Part shown: positions 53,699 through 62,545 of the stretch, piece by piece
Numbering within the stretch: the stretch's first letter is position 1
How the letters are laid out: the number at the start of each line of letters is the position of its first letter
Assembly: GCA_001708385.1 (NCBI GenBank)
Contig: CP012388.1
Location: forward strand, 2,046,001-2,110,000
DNA: 64,000 nt
Origin: Flavobacterium psychrophilum
GTDB taxonomy: Bacteria; Bacteroidota; Bacteroidia; Flavobacteriales; Flavobacteriaceae
Reading direction: 5' to 3'
Notes under the pieces: model-generated
The model's input: only the letters and a program-made list of their open reading frames with translations
The model's database searches: none
What the model was told of the DNA's origin: nothing
Made by a program: the position numbers and the translations under genes

Positions 53699-56600
53699 TT
53701 ATTGTATTACTATTTTTTTTGTTACTGTTTTATCACCATCCTGAATACTGACAAGATAAACACCTGCCTGCGCATTCCTTAAAGATATTGGCTGCTCTAT
53801 AGCACCTGTATTAGCAAATGACGAAGCAAACAATTGCCTGCCGCCGATGTCAAACACTGTTACTTTAATATCGTTCCCGGTTACAGAAGTAAGCTTCACC
53901 GTAAAGTCACCCTTATTTGGATTAGGGTAAACCGATAGATTGTCGATAACATTATCCTTTAACCCTACGATCTCTTCTTCTGTACTGCATACTGTTAATC
54001 CCCAGCTTACAAGCTGGCCACCATCCTGTTCAAAACCATCAGCAATCCGCAGCGTCCATGTACCCTGAGGCGACTGTCCGTTAAAAACTGACAACACCTC
54101 TACAGGCAATACAGTTCCCGAAATAGCAGGAGTGTTTCCGCAAACCAGTACTGTACCATTATCGTCAAAAATCGCATCAACATTATTAAGGTCATCGCAG
54201 GCACCGGCAAAAAGCACAACCTCTGTCCCCGACGGGCTTTGTAATATTGCTGTAAGATCGCCCATATAACTGTGGTTTATTTTTAACTGAACCGTTAACT
54301 TCTCTATTGGGTCTGTTCCAACAATAGCAAGGGTAGAATTTATAGTTACTGCTTCTGAATCTGAAATAACTACAGGCACGTTTGCAGAAATAAGGTTTGT
54401 GCATACCGTATCTCCCGTAGTAAAGCTAAATGCAGCACTCGCTCTACCAGCACAACTAATGTTAACGGGGCTTAGCCTCCAGTAATACGTTGTGTCATTT
54501 TCCAGTGATGCACTAAACGCCGGTAAAGTTGTTGTTTCGTTAACCACTATATTATCAAAAGCTTCATCGGTGGCAACTTCAACTTGGTAAGCTGTTGCAT
54601 TTTCTACCGCCTGCCACTGCAGGTTTACAGACGATAAAATATTTTCTGCGCCGTTAGCGGGCGAACTCAGTACGATTTCACCAAAATTGGTAGTAAGCAC
54701 ATTAAGATATACATTAATTGTTTTTAAAACATCACCCGATGTAGCTTTAACTGTTATAGGATAAAGACCTATAGCAACTGTTTCAGGAAGGGTTAAAGTG
54801 AGCGCAACCACTCCGTCTGCCGAAATAGTTTCCGGAGCAAAAACCGCAACAGATCCTTCCGGATTTCCCGTTACCGTGAAGGTAGTTTCACCTGTAAAGC
54901 CGCCAAGAGCTTCATACGTAAATTCATATACAACTTCTCCGCCAGTACAAATGGTTTTCTGCTGCTCCCCGTTTACGGTAACAGCAAAGGTAGATGCCGC
55001 AGATGTAACCGTAAAATTAGTATTGGATATATCATAGAACAAATTGCCATTTGCCCTTACCATAATTCTTTTGTCCGATCCGTTACCAACAGGAACCGTA
55101 ATCACTTCGCTTCCGTCATTAGGCACTTTACTTGCCAGTACTACAGGATAGGTATATCCTCCGTCGTTAGACATTAAAATATCTACAAACGCGGTATTCA
55201 CATTATTTGCTGTTGTACCCGCCACATCCCAGGCTACAGTCTGGTTACTGCCTGCCTGCCATGATACGTTAGTGTTGGGCGATGTTACCAAAAATGGACC
55301 CGCAATACCCGATACCGTAACCTGCATATCATCGTAAGCTACCTGACCGCCTTCTATATTATTATCCCTAACTGTGAAGGCAAAATTATAAGTACGTGCA
55401 ACGTTAGCTATCACTTCCCATGTTGGAGCAAGATCGTTAACCAGTACTGCCGTTATACTCGGCAAATAACGCTCGGGTGTTGTTTTAGGCAATAGCGACC
55501 TAAAGTTTGGTCCTTCGGTCGATGTAGCCACCGGAGGCTGTATTGAAACTTCAATATCGCCTTGCTCCCAGCTGTAGGTTAACGCATCACTGTTAGCATC
55601 TGTAGCCGATCCCTTTAATATAAAGGGTGTCCCTTTCGGAATTGTATAATCTAAACCTGCATCGGCAACAGGAGCCGAATTGCCCGTTGCTGTATTTTGC
55701 GAACAATTACCCCAGTCTTTTATAAATTCGGTTATTTCTACAATACTACTGATATGAAAGTAAGCATCAGAATTATTCTGGACACTTGGGAAACATACAC
55801 CGGCATATGCCATAATTGTGCTTCCGCTGCCGGTTTCAAAAGCGGTATCGCTGTTCCTGTTACCGTCACATGAATTATTAAAGGTATGGTTTGCCCCAAA
55901 CTGGTGTCCCATTTCGTGGGCTACAAAATCAATATCATAGGGGTCGCCAACAGGTGCATAAAGTCCTGTAATACCCATGGCTTTATTGTCTGAACATGGC
56001 GAATATAGCTGTGCCACACCACCACCACCTGTACTTACTGTGTGGCCAATATCATAATTATTAAAACCTATAATATTATCTATAACCTGCTGGCTTTGGC
56101 TTAATAGTATAAAGTTTTCATTCTCATTATCAAACTCATCATCATCAATAAATATAAGCGAGTCGTTATTATCAACAAGTTCCAGTGTTATAGCCAATTC
56201 TTTTTCATAAACACTGTTAATGCGCGTTACAGTAACACTCATAGCTGCAAGTACAGCCTCTTTTTGTTGCGTTTCTGTTCCGTTTTGCAGATTAGCCGCT
56301 TCAATATGAAATGCAGCATACTCTATAGTACAAGCCATAGCAAGCCTATATTTTCTAAGTACACCGTCGCTGGCTGTTGTGCTAAACGTAGTGAGTTGCG
56401 GCTGTTTGTTTTTCTTTTTAGGGCTGGCTTCTGTAACACCACATTTAAAGGTGCGCGGTGCCGAAAGATCTGTCCTGTTGTATACAATATAAAACTGCTT
56501 GTCTTTTGTATACGGATCGGTATACGATGTTCCCTCTTCAGTAAACATCATATTATGAAGGCCAAATACTGTAAGGCTGAAACGTGTAATCTCTGATGGG

Positions 56601-56950
56601 TTATCAACACCCTGCCCCACATACGATTTTATATCCTGATATTTTTTAGAAAGGCCTTTCTGCACAACAGGGGCTTCGTATATCCTAAAGTTTTTCATTT
56701 CTCCCTTGCCATCTGGAAACTGAACAATAACCGAAGACTTGCCTTTACCCCTTAAAGGTACATTGACAAGTTCTTTTTTAAGGGCTTCAATATCCAGCGA
56801 AAAAAGCTGGTATTTCGATGGGACAGACATCCGGGAAACCACGTCAGACGCCTTAATATAGCCGCCATCTGCCTTTTGCCAAATTTTCTGTGCATACACT
56901 CCATTACAGAATAATAGTACAGAAATTAAGAAGAATAATAATTTTTTCAT
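53699..56950 (-). CDS. Secreted T9SS metzincin metalloprotease (reprolysin-like)
   Basis: This 1083-residue protease has a signal peptide (1-20), a propeptide-like region, and a catalytic domain with the metzincin site HEMGHQFGANH (near 345-355) and Met-turn SxIMAYAG (near 385). A linker of Ig/fibronectin-type domains follows (SWEQGD near 465, VNLQWQAVENATAYQVEVA near 770). A proprotein-convertase P domain (about 855-988) precedes a type A T9SS sorting domain (about 997-1083, LSVYPNPNKG). It should act outside the cell on proteins. The P domain may aid folding or binding. It is monocistronic with its own terminator. Confidence 0.93.
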   Translation of the reverse strand: MKKLLFFLISVLLFCNGVYAQKIWQKADGGYIKASDVVSRMSVPSKYQLFSLDIEALKKELVNVPLRGKGKSSVIVQFPDGKGEMKNFRIYEAPVVQKGLSKKYQDIKSYVGQGVDNPSEITRFSLTVFGLHNMMFTEEGTSYTDPYTKDKQFYIVYNRTDLSAPRTFKCGVTEASPKKKNKQPQLTTFSTTASDGVLRKYRLAMACTIEYAAFHIEAANLQNGTETQQKEAVLAAMSVTVTRINSVYEKELAITLELVDNNDSLIFIDDDEFDNENENFILLSQSQQVIDNIIGFNNYDIGHTVSTGGGGVAQLYSPCSDNKAMGITGLYAPVGDPYDIDFVAHEMGHQFGANHTFNNSCDGNRNSDTAFETGSGSTIMAYAGVCFPSVQNNSDAYFHISSIVEITEFIKDWGNCSQNTATGNSAPVADAGLDYTIPKGTPFILKGSATDANSDALTYSWEQGDIEVSIQPPVATSTEGPNFRSLLPKTTPERYLPSITAVLVNDLAPTWEVIANVARTYNFAFTVRDNNIEGGQVAYDDMQVTVSGIAGPFLVTSPNTNVSWQAGSNQTVAWDVAGTTANNVNTAFVDILMSNDGGYTYPVVLASKVPNDGSEVITVPVGNGSDKRIMVRANGNLFYDISNTNFTVTSAASTFAVTVNGEQQKTICTGGEVVYEFTYEALGGFTGETTFTVTGNPEGSVAVFAPETISADGVVALTLTLPETVAIGLYPITVKATSGDVLKTINVYLNVLTTNFGEIVLSSPANGAENILSSVNLQWQAVENATAYQVEVATDEAFDNIVVNETTTLPAFSASLENDTTYYWRLSPVNISCAGRASAAFSFTTGDTVCTNLISANVPVVISDSEAVTINSTLAIVGTDPIEKLTVQLKINHSYMGDLTAILQSPSGTEVVLFAGACDDLNNVDAIFDDNGTVLVCGNTPAISGTVLPVEVLSVFNGQSPQGTWTLRIADGFEQDGGQLVSWGLTVCSTEEEIVGLKDNVIDNLSVYPNPNKGDFTVKLTSVTGNDIKVTVFDIGGRQLFASSFANTGAIEQPISLRNAQAGVYLVSIQDGDKTVTKKIVIQ

Positions 56951-57071
56951 GAATTTTTCTTTTTTTTGCCGCTAATATAACAAATAACACTACACGTTTT
57001 GGTTAACGTCCTGATATATTCATCATTATGAAGCAATAGGGCGTCTCGACGATTTTTCGTATATTTAGAAT

Positions 57072-57575
57072 ATGAAAAACAAAATTGCCATTGTAGTATT
57101 AGCCATTCTGCTCGTTTCATGCAAAAGCCAAAATGCTAATTCATGGAAAAATGCATCTGCTATAAGTTCTTGTCCCGAAAACACCGAATGCACTTTCGAA
57201 GTACTTGAAAACAAAAGCCTGCTGGTAAAGTCTGACGATACAGGGCATTTGTATTATCAGATTCAGGATGAAGCCGGCAAAAAAGTGGTACAGTTTACGT
57301 CCAGTAAAGTAACCGACCCACAGCTTATGGATGCCGGCTACAGCGAAACCGTAATTTTTGAAACTGACGATAGGCTATCTAACCTTAACAATAGTGGCAT
57401 AAATATGCAAAACACAAAAATGCTGCTTGGTGTACAATGTTTCTGCCGTGGCAAATCCGGATTTTACAAGATAGAAAGCGGTAAAATGACCTACACCGCA
57501 AACAAATTGCACATAGAAGTGCCGGGCATTGTCGAAGGCCAAAAGATACAGGAGGTAACCGTTACTTTCAACTAA
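57072..57575 (+). CDS. Lipoprotein of unknown function
   Basis: This 167-residue protein has a lipoprotein signal peptide with lipobox LVSC (acylation at Cys17). The mature part is a single beta-rich domain with two closely spaced cysteines (CFC near residue 120) and no motif I know. The upstream region has a weak -7-like TATATTTA. It is divergent from the metalloprotease, and no functional link is evident. Confidence 0.8.
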   Translation: MKNKIAIVVLAILLVSCKSQNANSWKNASAISSCPENTECTFEVLENKSLLVKSDDTGHLYYQIQDEAGKKVVQFTSSKVTDPQLMDAGYSETVIFETDDRLSNLNNSGINMQNTKMLLGVQCFCRGKSGFYKIESGKMTYTANKLHIEVPGIVEGQKIQEVTVTFN

Positions 57576-57665
57576 ACTTCACTATCAGCAATCTACTTTT
57601 TCTAAAACAGCCAAATATTGCTTAATTTTTAGCCACAGATGATAACTTTATTGAAAGCAGATAGT

Positions 57666-57673
57666 TAAATTTG
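57666..57673 (+). promoter_or_regulatory. Promoter -7 element of ribF
   Basis: TAAATTTG followed by C, exact TAnnTTTG, 20 bp before the TTG start. It supports use of that start. Confidence 0.5.
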
Positions 57674-57693
57674 CTGAACTTTAATGATTCGGT

Positions 57694-58629
57694 TTGAAAA
57701 TCTTCAATTCAATACAAGAGTTTGATTCAGCTACAAAAACAATTGTTACGCTGGGTACTTTTGATGGTGTACATAAAGGCCATAAGAGTATACTTGATAA
57801 ACTCATAACAAGCAGCAAAGCATCGGGCTGCGAAAGCGTTGTGCTTACATTTTTTCCGCATCCGCGGATGGTGTTGCAGCAAAATACCGACCTAAAACTC
57901 CTTAATACTATAGACGAAAAGGCTGCCCTGCTTGAAAAAGAAGGTATAGATAACCTTATCATTCACCCTTTTGACCACGCATTTTCAAGGCTTACTGCCG
58001 AAGAATTCGTAAAAGATATTCTTGTAGACAAGCTTAACATACACAAAATAATAATTGGCCACGACCACCGCTTCGGGCGAAACAGGACCGCTACTATAGA
58101 CGACCTTATAAGGTTTGGCGAAGAGTTTGGTTTTGAGGTTGAGAAAATATCGGCACTTGCCGTAGACGAAATATCGGTTAGCTCTACTAAAATACGCAAT
58201 GCCCTTAACGAAGGAAATATTGATTATGCCAATAACTTTTTAGGCTATCCATATTTTATAAACGGCAGTGTAGTTCATGGCAAACAACTGGGCAGGACCA
58301 TTAACTTTCCAACAGCCAACATTCAGCCTACAGAAAGCTACAAGCTTATACCTGCAAATGGTGTTTATGTAGTATCATCTGTTTTAAACGGAAAAACTGT
58401 TTATGGCATGATGAATATAGGCAACCGCCCCACTGTTGACGGCGTTGGCACAACTATAGAAGTGCACTATCACGACTTTAACGAAGACCTTTACGGACAG
58501 CTGCTTAAAGTGAATATTCACCACAGGTTGCGCGACGAGGTTAAGTTTGAATCGTTTGACGCACTTAAGCTTCAGTTGGAAAAAGACAAGGAGCAATCAC
58601 TCGCCTACTTTAAAGACCACAGCCTATGA
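57694..58629 (+). CDS. ribF: Bifunctional riboflavin kinase/FAD synthetase, TTG start
   Basis: This 311-residue enzyme makes FMN from riboflavin and then FAD. The N-terminal FAD synthetase domain has GTFDGVHKGH (His27 and His30 bind ATP) and HDHRFGRNR. The C-terminal kinase domain has GRTINFPTANI and PANGVYVV. The start is a TTG: the expected N-terminus KIFNSIQEFDS begins exactly there and no in-frame ATG lies nearby (ATG 57684 is out of frame). The stop overlaps the next gene's ATG by 4 bp. Confidence 0.95.
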   Translation: MKIFNSIQEFDSATKTIVTLGTFDGVHKGHKSILDKLITSSKASGCESVVLTFFPHPRMVLQQNTDLKLLNTIDEKAALLEKEGIDNLIIHPFDHAFSRLTAEEFVKDILVDKLNIHKIIIGHDHRFGRNRTATIDDLIRFGEEFGFEVEKISALAVDEISVSSTKIRNALNEGNIDYANNFLGYPYFINGSVVHGKQLGRTINFPTANIQPTESYKLIPANGVYVVSSVLNGKTVYGMMNIGNRPTVDGVGTTIEVHYHDFNEDLYGQLLKVNIHHRLRDEVKFESFDALKLQLEKDKEQSLAYFKDHSL

Positions 58630-59954
58630 AACAGCGCCTCTTCCTCCAAATAGATAACGCTCCGTTAATTATTTTCAGGATATTTCTGGGTTTCCTGCTG
58701 GCCTGCGAAACCTTTGGCGCTATTGCTACCGGATGGGTAAAAAGTAATCTTGTAGACCCTAAGTACACTTTTTCTTTTATTGGTTTAGAATGGCTGCAGC
58801 CACTACCCGGCTATGGCATGTATGCCTATTTTTGCACCATGGGGGTATTGGGCCTGCTTGTAATGATAGGATACAAATACCGCTTCAGCCTTGGGCTATA
58901 CACCCTGCTTTGGGCAGGGGCCTATTTTATGCAGAAGACATCATACAATAACCACTATTACCTGTTATTACTGGTTTGCCTTGTTATGTTATTTCTTCCG
59001 GCGCACAAATATGCCTCTATAGATGCAAAGCAAAATCCTTCAATTAAAAAACTTACCATGCCCGCCTGGTGTTCGTGGGTTATGATTATTCAGATATTTA
59101 TTGTTTACTTTTTTGCCACACTGGCAAAGTTTTATCCCGGCTGGCTCGACGGTACTTTTGTACGCAATTTACTGGACTATTCGGTAACGCATGAGGGCCT
59201 GAATAAAGTTATGACACACAAAGCCTTTTACCTGTTTATCACCTATGCAGGTATGGCTTTCGATTTGCTTGTGGTACCGCTTATGTTGTTTAAACGCACA
59301 AGGACAATTGCTTTTGTTGCATCTTTAATTTTTCACATCTTTAATTCAATTACCCTTCAGATAGGTATCTTCCCGTTCTTCGCTCTTAGTTTTGCGGTGT
59401 TCTTTTATCCGCCGGAAAAAATCAGGGCATTATTCTTTAAAAAGAAACCTGTCGCAACTGAGCAAGGACAGCCAACTACCGATGGCAATTCCGTATTCTA
59501 TTATTTCTTTGTTCCCTATCTTATAATTCAGGTATTGCTTCCGTTAAGGCATTATGCCATTAAGGGCGATGTACTATGGACAGAAGAAGGCCACCGTATG
59601 AGCTGGAGGATGATGCTGCGCTCCCGTACCGGCTATACAAACTTTAGAATAATAGATAAAAAAACAGGACAAATACTGTTTTATAATTTTACTGAGGAGT
59701 TTACCCCGAAGCAAATAAGCAGTATGGAAACCAAACCTGATATGATCTGGCAAACCGCCCAGCACATTAAACAGCACTACCTAAAACAGGGCATAGAAGC
59801 TGCTGTTTATGCAGATACCAAAGTATCTATAAACGGTGGCCCGTATGAAAGGCTAATCGACGAAAAAACAGATCTTGCTGCCGCAAAGTGGGATTATTTT
59901 TTTCACTGCAAATGGGTCTTACTACCTGAAAATAAACAATCTGCAAAAGATTAA
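58626..59954 (+). CDS. HTTM-domain membrane protein (vitamin K gamma-carboxylase-like)
   Basis: This 442-residue protein has several transmembrane helices, beginning LIIFRIFLGFLLACETFGA, and motifs of the HTTM family (KTSYNNHYYLLLLVC; KFYPGWLDGTFVR), the bacterial relatives of vitamin K-dependent gamma-glutamyl carboxylase. The last ~120 residues form a soluble C-terminal part. The activity in bacteria is mostly unknown. It overlaps ribF by 4 bp, indicating translational coupling; the functional reason is unclear, although flavin or quinone-linked redox use is conceivable. Confidence 0.88.
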   Translation: MKQRLFLQIDNAPLIIFRIFLGFLLACETFGAIATGWVKSNLVDPKYTFSFIGLEWLQPLPGYGMYAYFCTMGVLGLLVMIGYKYRFSLGLYTLLWAGAYFMQKTSYNNHYYLLLLVCLVMLFLPAHKYASIDAKQNPSIKKLTMPAWCSWVMIIQIFIVYFFATLAKFYPGWLDGTFVRNLLDYSVTHEGLNKVMTHKAFYLFITYAGMAFDLLVVPLMLFKRTRTIAFVASLIFHIFNSITLQIGIFPFFALSFAVFFYPPEKIRALFFKKKPVATEQGQPTTDGNSVFYYFFVPYLIIQVLLPLRHYAIKGDVLWTEEGHRMSWRMMLRSRTGYTNFRIIDKKTGQILFYNFTEEFTPKQISSMETKPDMIWQTAQHIKQHYLKQGIEAAVYADTKVSINGGPYERLIDEKTDLAAAKWDYFFHCKWVLLPENKQSAKD

Positions 59955-59973
59955 ATAAATCGGTTATTTAATC
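59949..59973 (+). terminator. AT-rich hairpin after the HTTM gene
   Basis: GATTAAATAA-ATCGG-TTATTTAATC is a perfect 10-bp inverted repeat that includes the stop codon. A short T-containing tract follows. Low stability makes its terminator role uncertain. Confidence 0.4.
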
Positions 59974-60139
59974 ATACTTGTTTTATTAAAATTTTATTAA
60001 TCCTCATCCGTATATGCCGTATTATCGCTAAATTCGAGGATAAATACATCAATAACCATACAGTTCGTTTTGATGCGTTTTCAACAATATATTGTTACAC
60101 AATTTATTAACTGAATATAAACACACAAAAACAAAAACT

Positions 60140-60613
60140 ATGAACTATCAAAGAGTAATAATAAACGGCTTCATTATTTATATAGGCATTGCTCTATTTT
60201 TTATACTAATGGAACTTTTAGGCTGGTCGGATCAGGTATATCTGAGACTGGTAAACTTCATCTTCGTAATATACGGAGTAAACAAAACCATAAAATCAAA
60301 CTACGAAGACCATACAGACGGATACTTTGCTAATCTTACCGCGGGTATCTTTACAGCTTTAATAAGCCTTGCGCTAGGTGTACTAAGCTTTATTGGCTAT
60401 ATAGAATACAAAGGCGGTAACGAATACCTTAACCGATTTGAACAAAGCTACATTTTTGGAGGTGGCGAACCGTCATTATACCAATTTTGTATAGGACTTG
60501 TTGTAGAAGGTGTTGCTGCATCGGTAATTGTATCTTTTGCACTAATGCAGTACTGGAAAGATAAAGTAGAAAAAATTAATAAAGTAGATGACGTTGCACA
60601 CAATCAGCATTAA
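60140..60613 (+). CDS. Small membrane protein of unknown function (DUF4199-like)
   Basis: From ATG 60140 the product is 157 residues (MNYQRVIINGFIIYIG) with about four transmembrane helices: 6-24, 32-47 (YLRLVNFIFVIYGV), 60-85 and 110-133. Size and helix order are like DUF4199 proteins of Bacteroidota, but I cannot confirm that. A longer in-frame start at 60092 would add a polar, unlikely N-terminus (MLHNLLTEYKHTK). A terminator follows. Confidence 0.75.
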   Translation: MNYQRVIINGFIIYIGIALFFILMELLGWSDQVYLRLVNFIFVIYGVNKTIKSNYEDHTDGYFANLTAGIFTALISLALGVLSFIGYIEYKGGNEYLNRFEQSYIFGGGEPSLYQFCIGLVVEGVAASVIVSFALMQYWKDKVEKINKVDDVAHNQH

Positions 60614-60639
60614 TAGTAACGAGACATTAAAATCTTAAT

Positions 60640-60678
60640 ACAGAAAGGCTTTTCTTATACATAGAAAAGCCTTTTTTA
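60640..60678 (+). terminator. Intrinsic terminator
   Basis: AAAGGCTTTTCT/AGAAAAGCCTTT with a TATACAT loop and six T residues. Confidence 0.88.
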
Positions 60679-60695
60679 TTTGCATTTACTTTGTT

Positions 60696-60703
60696 TATAT
60701 TTG
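60696..60703 (+). promoter_or_regulatory. Promoter -7 element of TPR-HTH regulator gene
   Basis: TATATTTG is an exact -7 match, 23 bp upstream of the TTG start. Confidence 0.5.
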
Positions 60704-60726
60704 GCGTACCATAACTCCCGCCTAAA

Positions 60727-62394
60727 TTGAAAATACATATACATAACAGGATTATTACGGCAGTACAATTACTGCTGCTATGCCTTTTTATGTGTATTCC
60801 TGCACATGCTTCGAGTCCTGAGCAGTGCGAGATCCTCATCCAGAAAGGCGTAGACGCCATGTGGAAAAAAGATCATGTAAAGTCGCTGGAACTGCTAACA
60901 AAAGCCAAAAACATTGCCGAAAAAAACAATTGGTACAAACAGATGTTTTTAGCCACCAATAACATTGGCGCCAACTACTACGAAATGCTGGATTATGGCG
61001 AAGCGCTTAACCACTATCTTGAAAGTTATAGTATAGCACTTAAACACCTTGAACCAACATCTGAAATGGTGGTTTTAAACAATATTGCTATTTTATATTC
61101 ACGCGAAAGGAACTATGAAAAATCCGGCGAGTATTTTAAAAAAGCCTATTTAATTGCCAAAGAAAATAAGAACAAGATTAAAATAGGACTGTATGCCATG
61201 AACCTTGGCAGTATGGCCAATGAAACCGGCGACGCTGCTACGGCAAAAAAATACATAATAGAGTCATTACCTTACCTTAAGGCAGACCCAAATCTCTATA
61301 CATTAGGCCTTATTACGCTCGCCCAAAATGATTTACTTACGGGCAATGCAAGACAAGCCAGGGAAAACGCTCAGGAATTGTATAAAAATGCAAAAGACCT
61401 GGGGTTTAATAACATTGGCACCCAACTATCACTTATAATTATTGAAGCCTCTATTAAAGAAGGAAATTTTGAAACTGCCGAAACAGATGCTAAAAAGCTA
61501 CTGGCGAAGAACGATAACAAAGACACGCGCAGGTCGTGCTTTAATTTATTATCTAAACTGTACACCCAAAAAGGCGAACTTCATCTTGCGCTGCAATACA
61601 AAGACTCTCTGCTAAAAACAGAAGAACAGCTTAACGACATAAAAAACGGAAGGCTTTTTGAAAACAACAGGGTTAAATTTGAAATTCAGAACTACCAGAA
61701 CGAAATTGCAATAAATGAAGCAAAGCTATCAAGCGAAAGACGTCTGTTTTACTCTATTATTGTATTTATTGTAATATTGGTTATTATAGTTGTGTTATTT
61801 TTTAGAAACCTGTCTATAAAGCACAAACAGAAAAAACTTATCGCAGAACGTAATGAAAGGGTACTTGCCCTTGAACTGGAAAAAGAAAAAACGGACAACC
61901 TGCTGCTTGAAAAACAAATAAGCGAAAAAGAAACCAGTGCTCTTTTAGAACAGGAACGCCTTAAAAATGAAATTGAAGCCCGAAACAGAAAACTGTCTGC
62001 AAAGGCTTTATATCTTTCCGGCAGGAACCAGCTTATAGAAGAAGTGTTATCCTCATTATCCGAAGTTCCGGATCTGGCGAAAAATCCTGCGCTTAACAAA
62101 CAGATAAAAACCTTAAAAGGACACCTTAAAACCGATGACGAATGGGACAGCTTTATTACCCATTTTGAAGAAGTGAATCACGGTTTTATAAATCAGCTAA
62201 AAAATCTCCATCCATCGTTAACTGCAAACGATATACGTTTTATTTCATACATATACATGAACCTCAGTACTAAAGAAATTGCAGCTATGCTTAATATCAC
62301 CGCCGAGGCATGCCGTAAACGAAAAGAACGCATTGCTACAAAGATGAATATTCCTGAAAATACCTCACTGTACGATTATTTGTCAATAATTTAA
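60727..62394 (+). CDS. TPR-HTH membrane regulator, TTG start
   Basis: This 555-residue protein begins with TTG, giving KIHIHNRIITAVQLLLLC as a signal peptide, while the next in-frame Met would remove it. TPR repeats span about 30-320, a transmembrane helix lies at about 340-360 (FYSIIVFIVILVIIVVLFF), a coiled coil follows (about 365-430), and the last ~60 residues carry a LuxR/GerE-like helix-turn-helix (LSTKEIAAMLNITAEACRKRK). It resembles flavobacterial TPR-containing DNA-binding regulators that span the inner membrane. Direct repeats at 62418 and 62449, upstream of the next gene, could be its targets. Confidence 0.88.
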   Translation: MKIHIHNRIITAVQLLLLCLFMCIPAHASSPEQCEILIQKGVDAMWKKDHVKSLELLTKAKNIAEKNNWYKQMFLATNNIGANYYEMLDYGEALNHYLESYSIALKHLEPTSEMVVLNNIAILYSRERNYEKSGEYFKKAYLIAKENKNKIKIGLYAMNLGSMANETGDAATAKKYIIESLPYLKADPNLYTLGLITLAQNDLLTGNARQARENAQELYKNAKDLGFNNIGTQLSLIIIEASIKEGNFETAETDAKKLLAKNDNKDTRRSCFNLLSKLYTQKGELHLALQYKDSLLKTEEQLNDIKNGRLFENNRVKFEIQNYQNEIAINEAKLSSERRLFYSIIVFIVILVIIVVLFFRNLSIKHKQKKLIAERNERVLALELEKEKTDNLLLEKQISEKETSALLEQERLKNEIEARNRKLSAKALYLSGRNQLIEEVLSSLSEVPDLAKNPALNKQIKTLKGHLKTDDEWDSFITHFEEVNHGFINQLKNLHPSLTANDIRFISYIYMNLSTKEIAAMLNITAEACRKRKERIATKMNIPENTSLYDYLSII

Positions 62395-62417
62395 TGTTAA
62401 ATAACAGGCTAATTGAA

Positions 62418-62459
62418 TTTTGTCACATTATTTATGCGTTTTAACTCATTTTGTCACAT
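62418..62459. promoter_or_regulatory. Direct repeats TTTTGTCACAT, 31 bp apart
   Basis: TTTTGTCACAT occurs at 62418-62428 and at 62449-62459, each followed by ATTTA-type sequence and TTTTAAC. A 31-bp period is three helical turns. They lie between the TPR-HTH regulator and the next surface-protein gene, so they may be operator sites for that gene. Confidence 0.5.
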
Positions 62460-62545
62460 AATTTAGTGCAATTTTAACATCGATATGTTGATTTTTTTTT
62501 AGAAATTTAGCCTTTACAATAAACTAAACATACTAAATTAACTTT

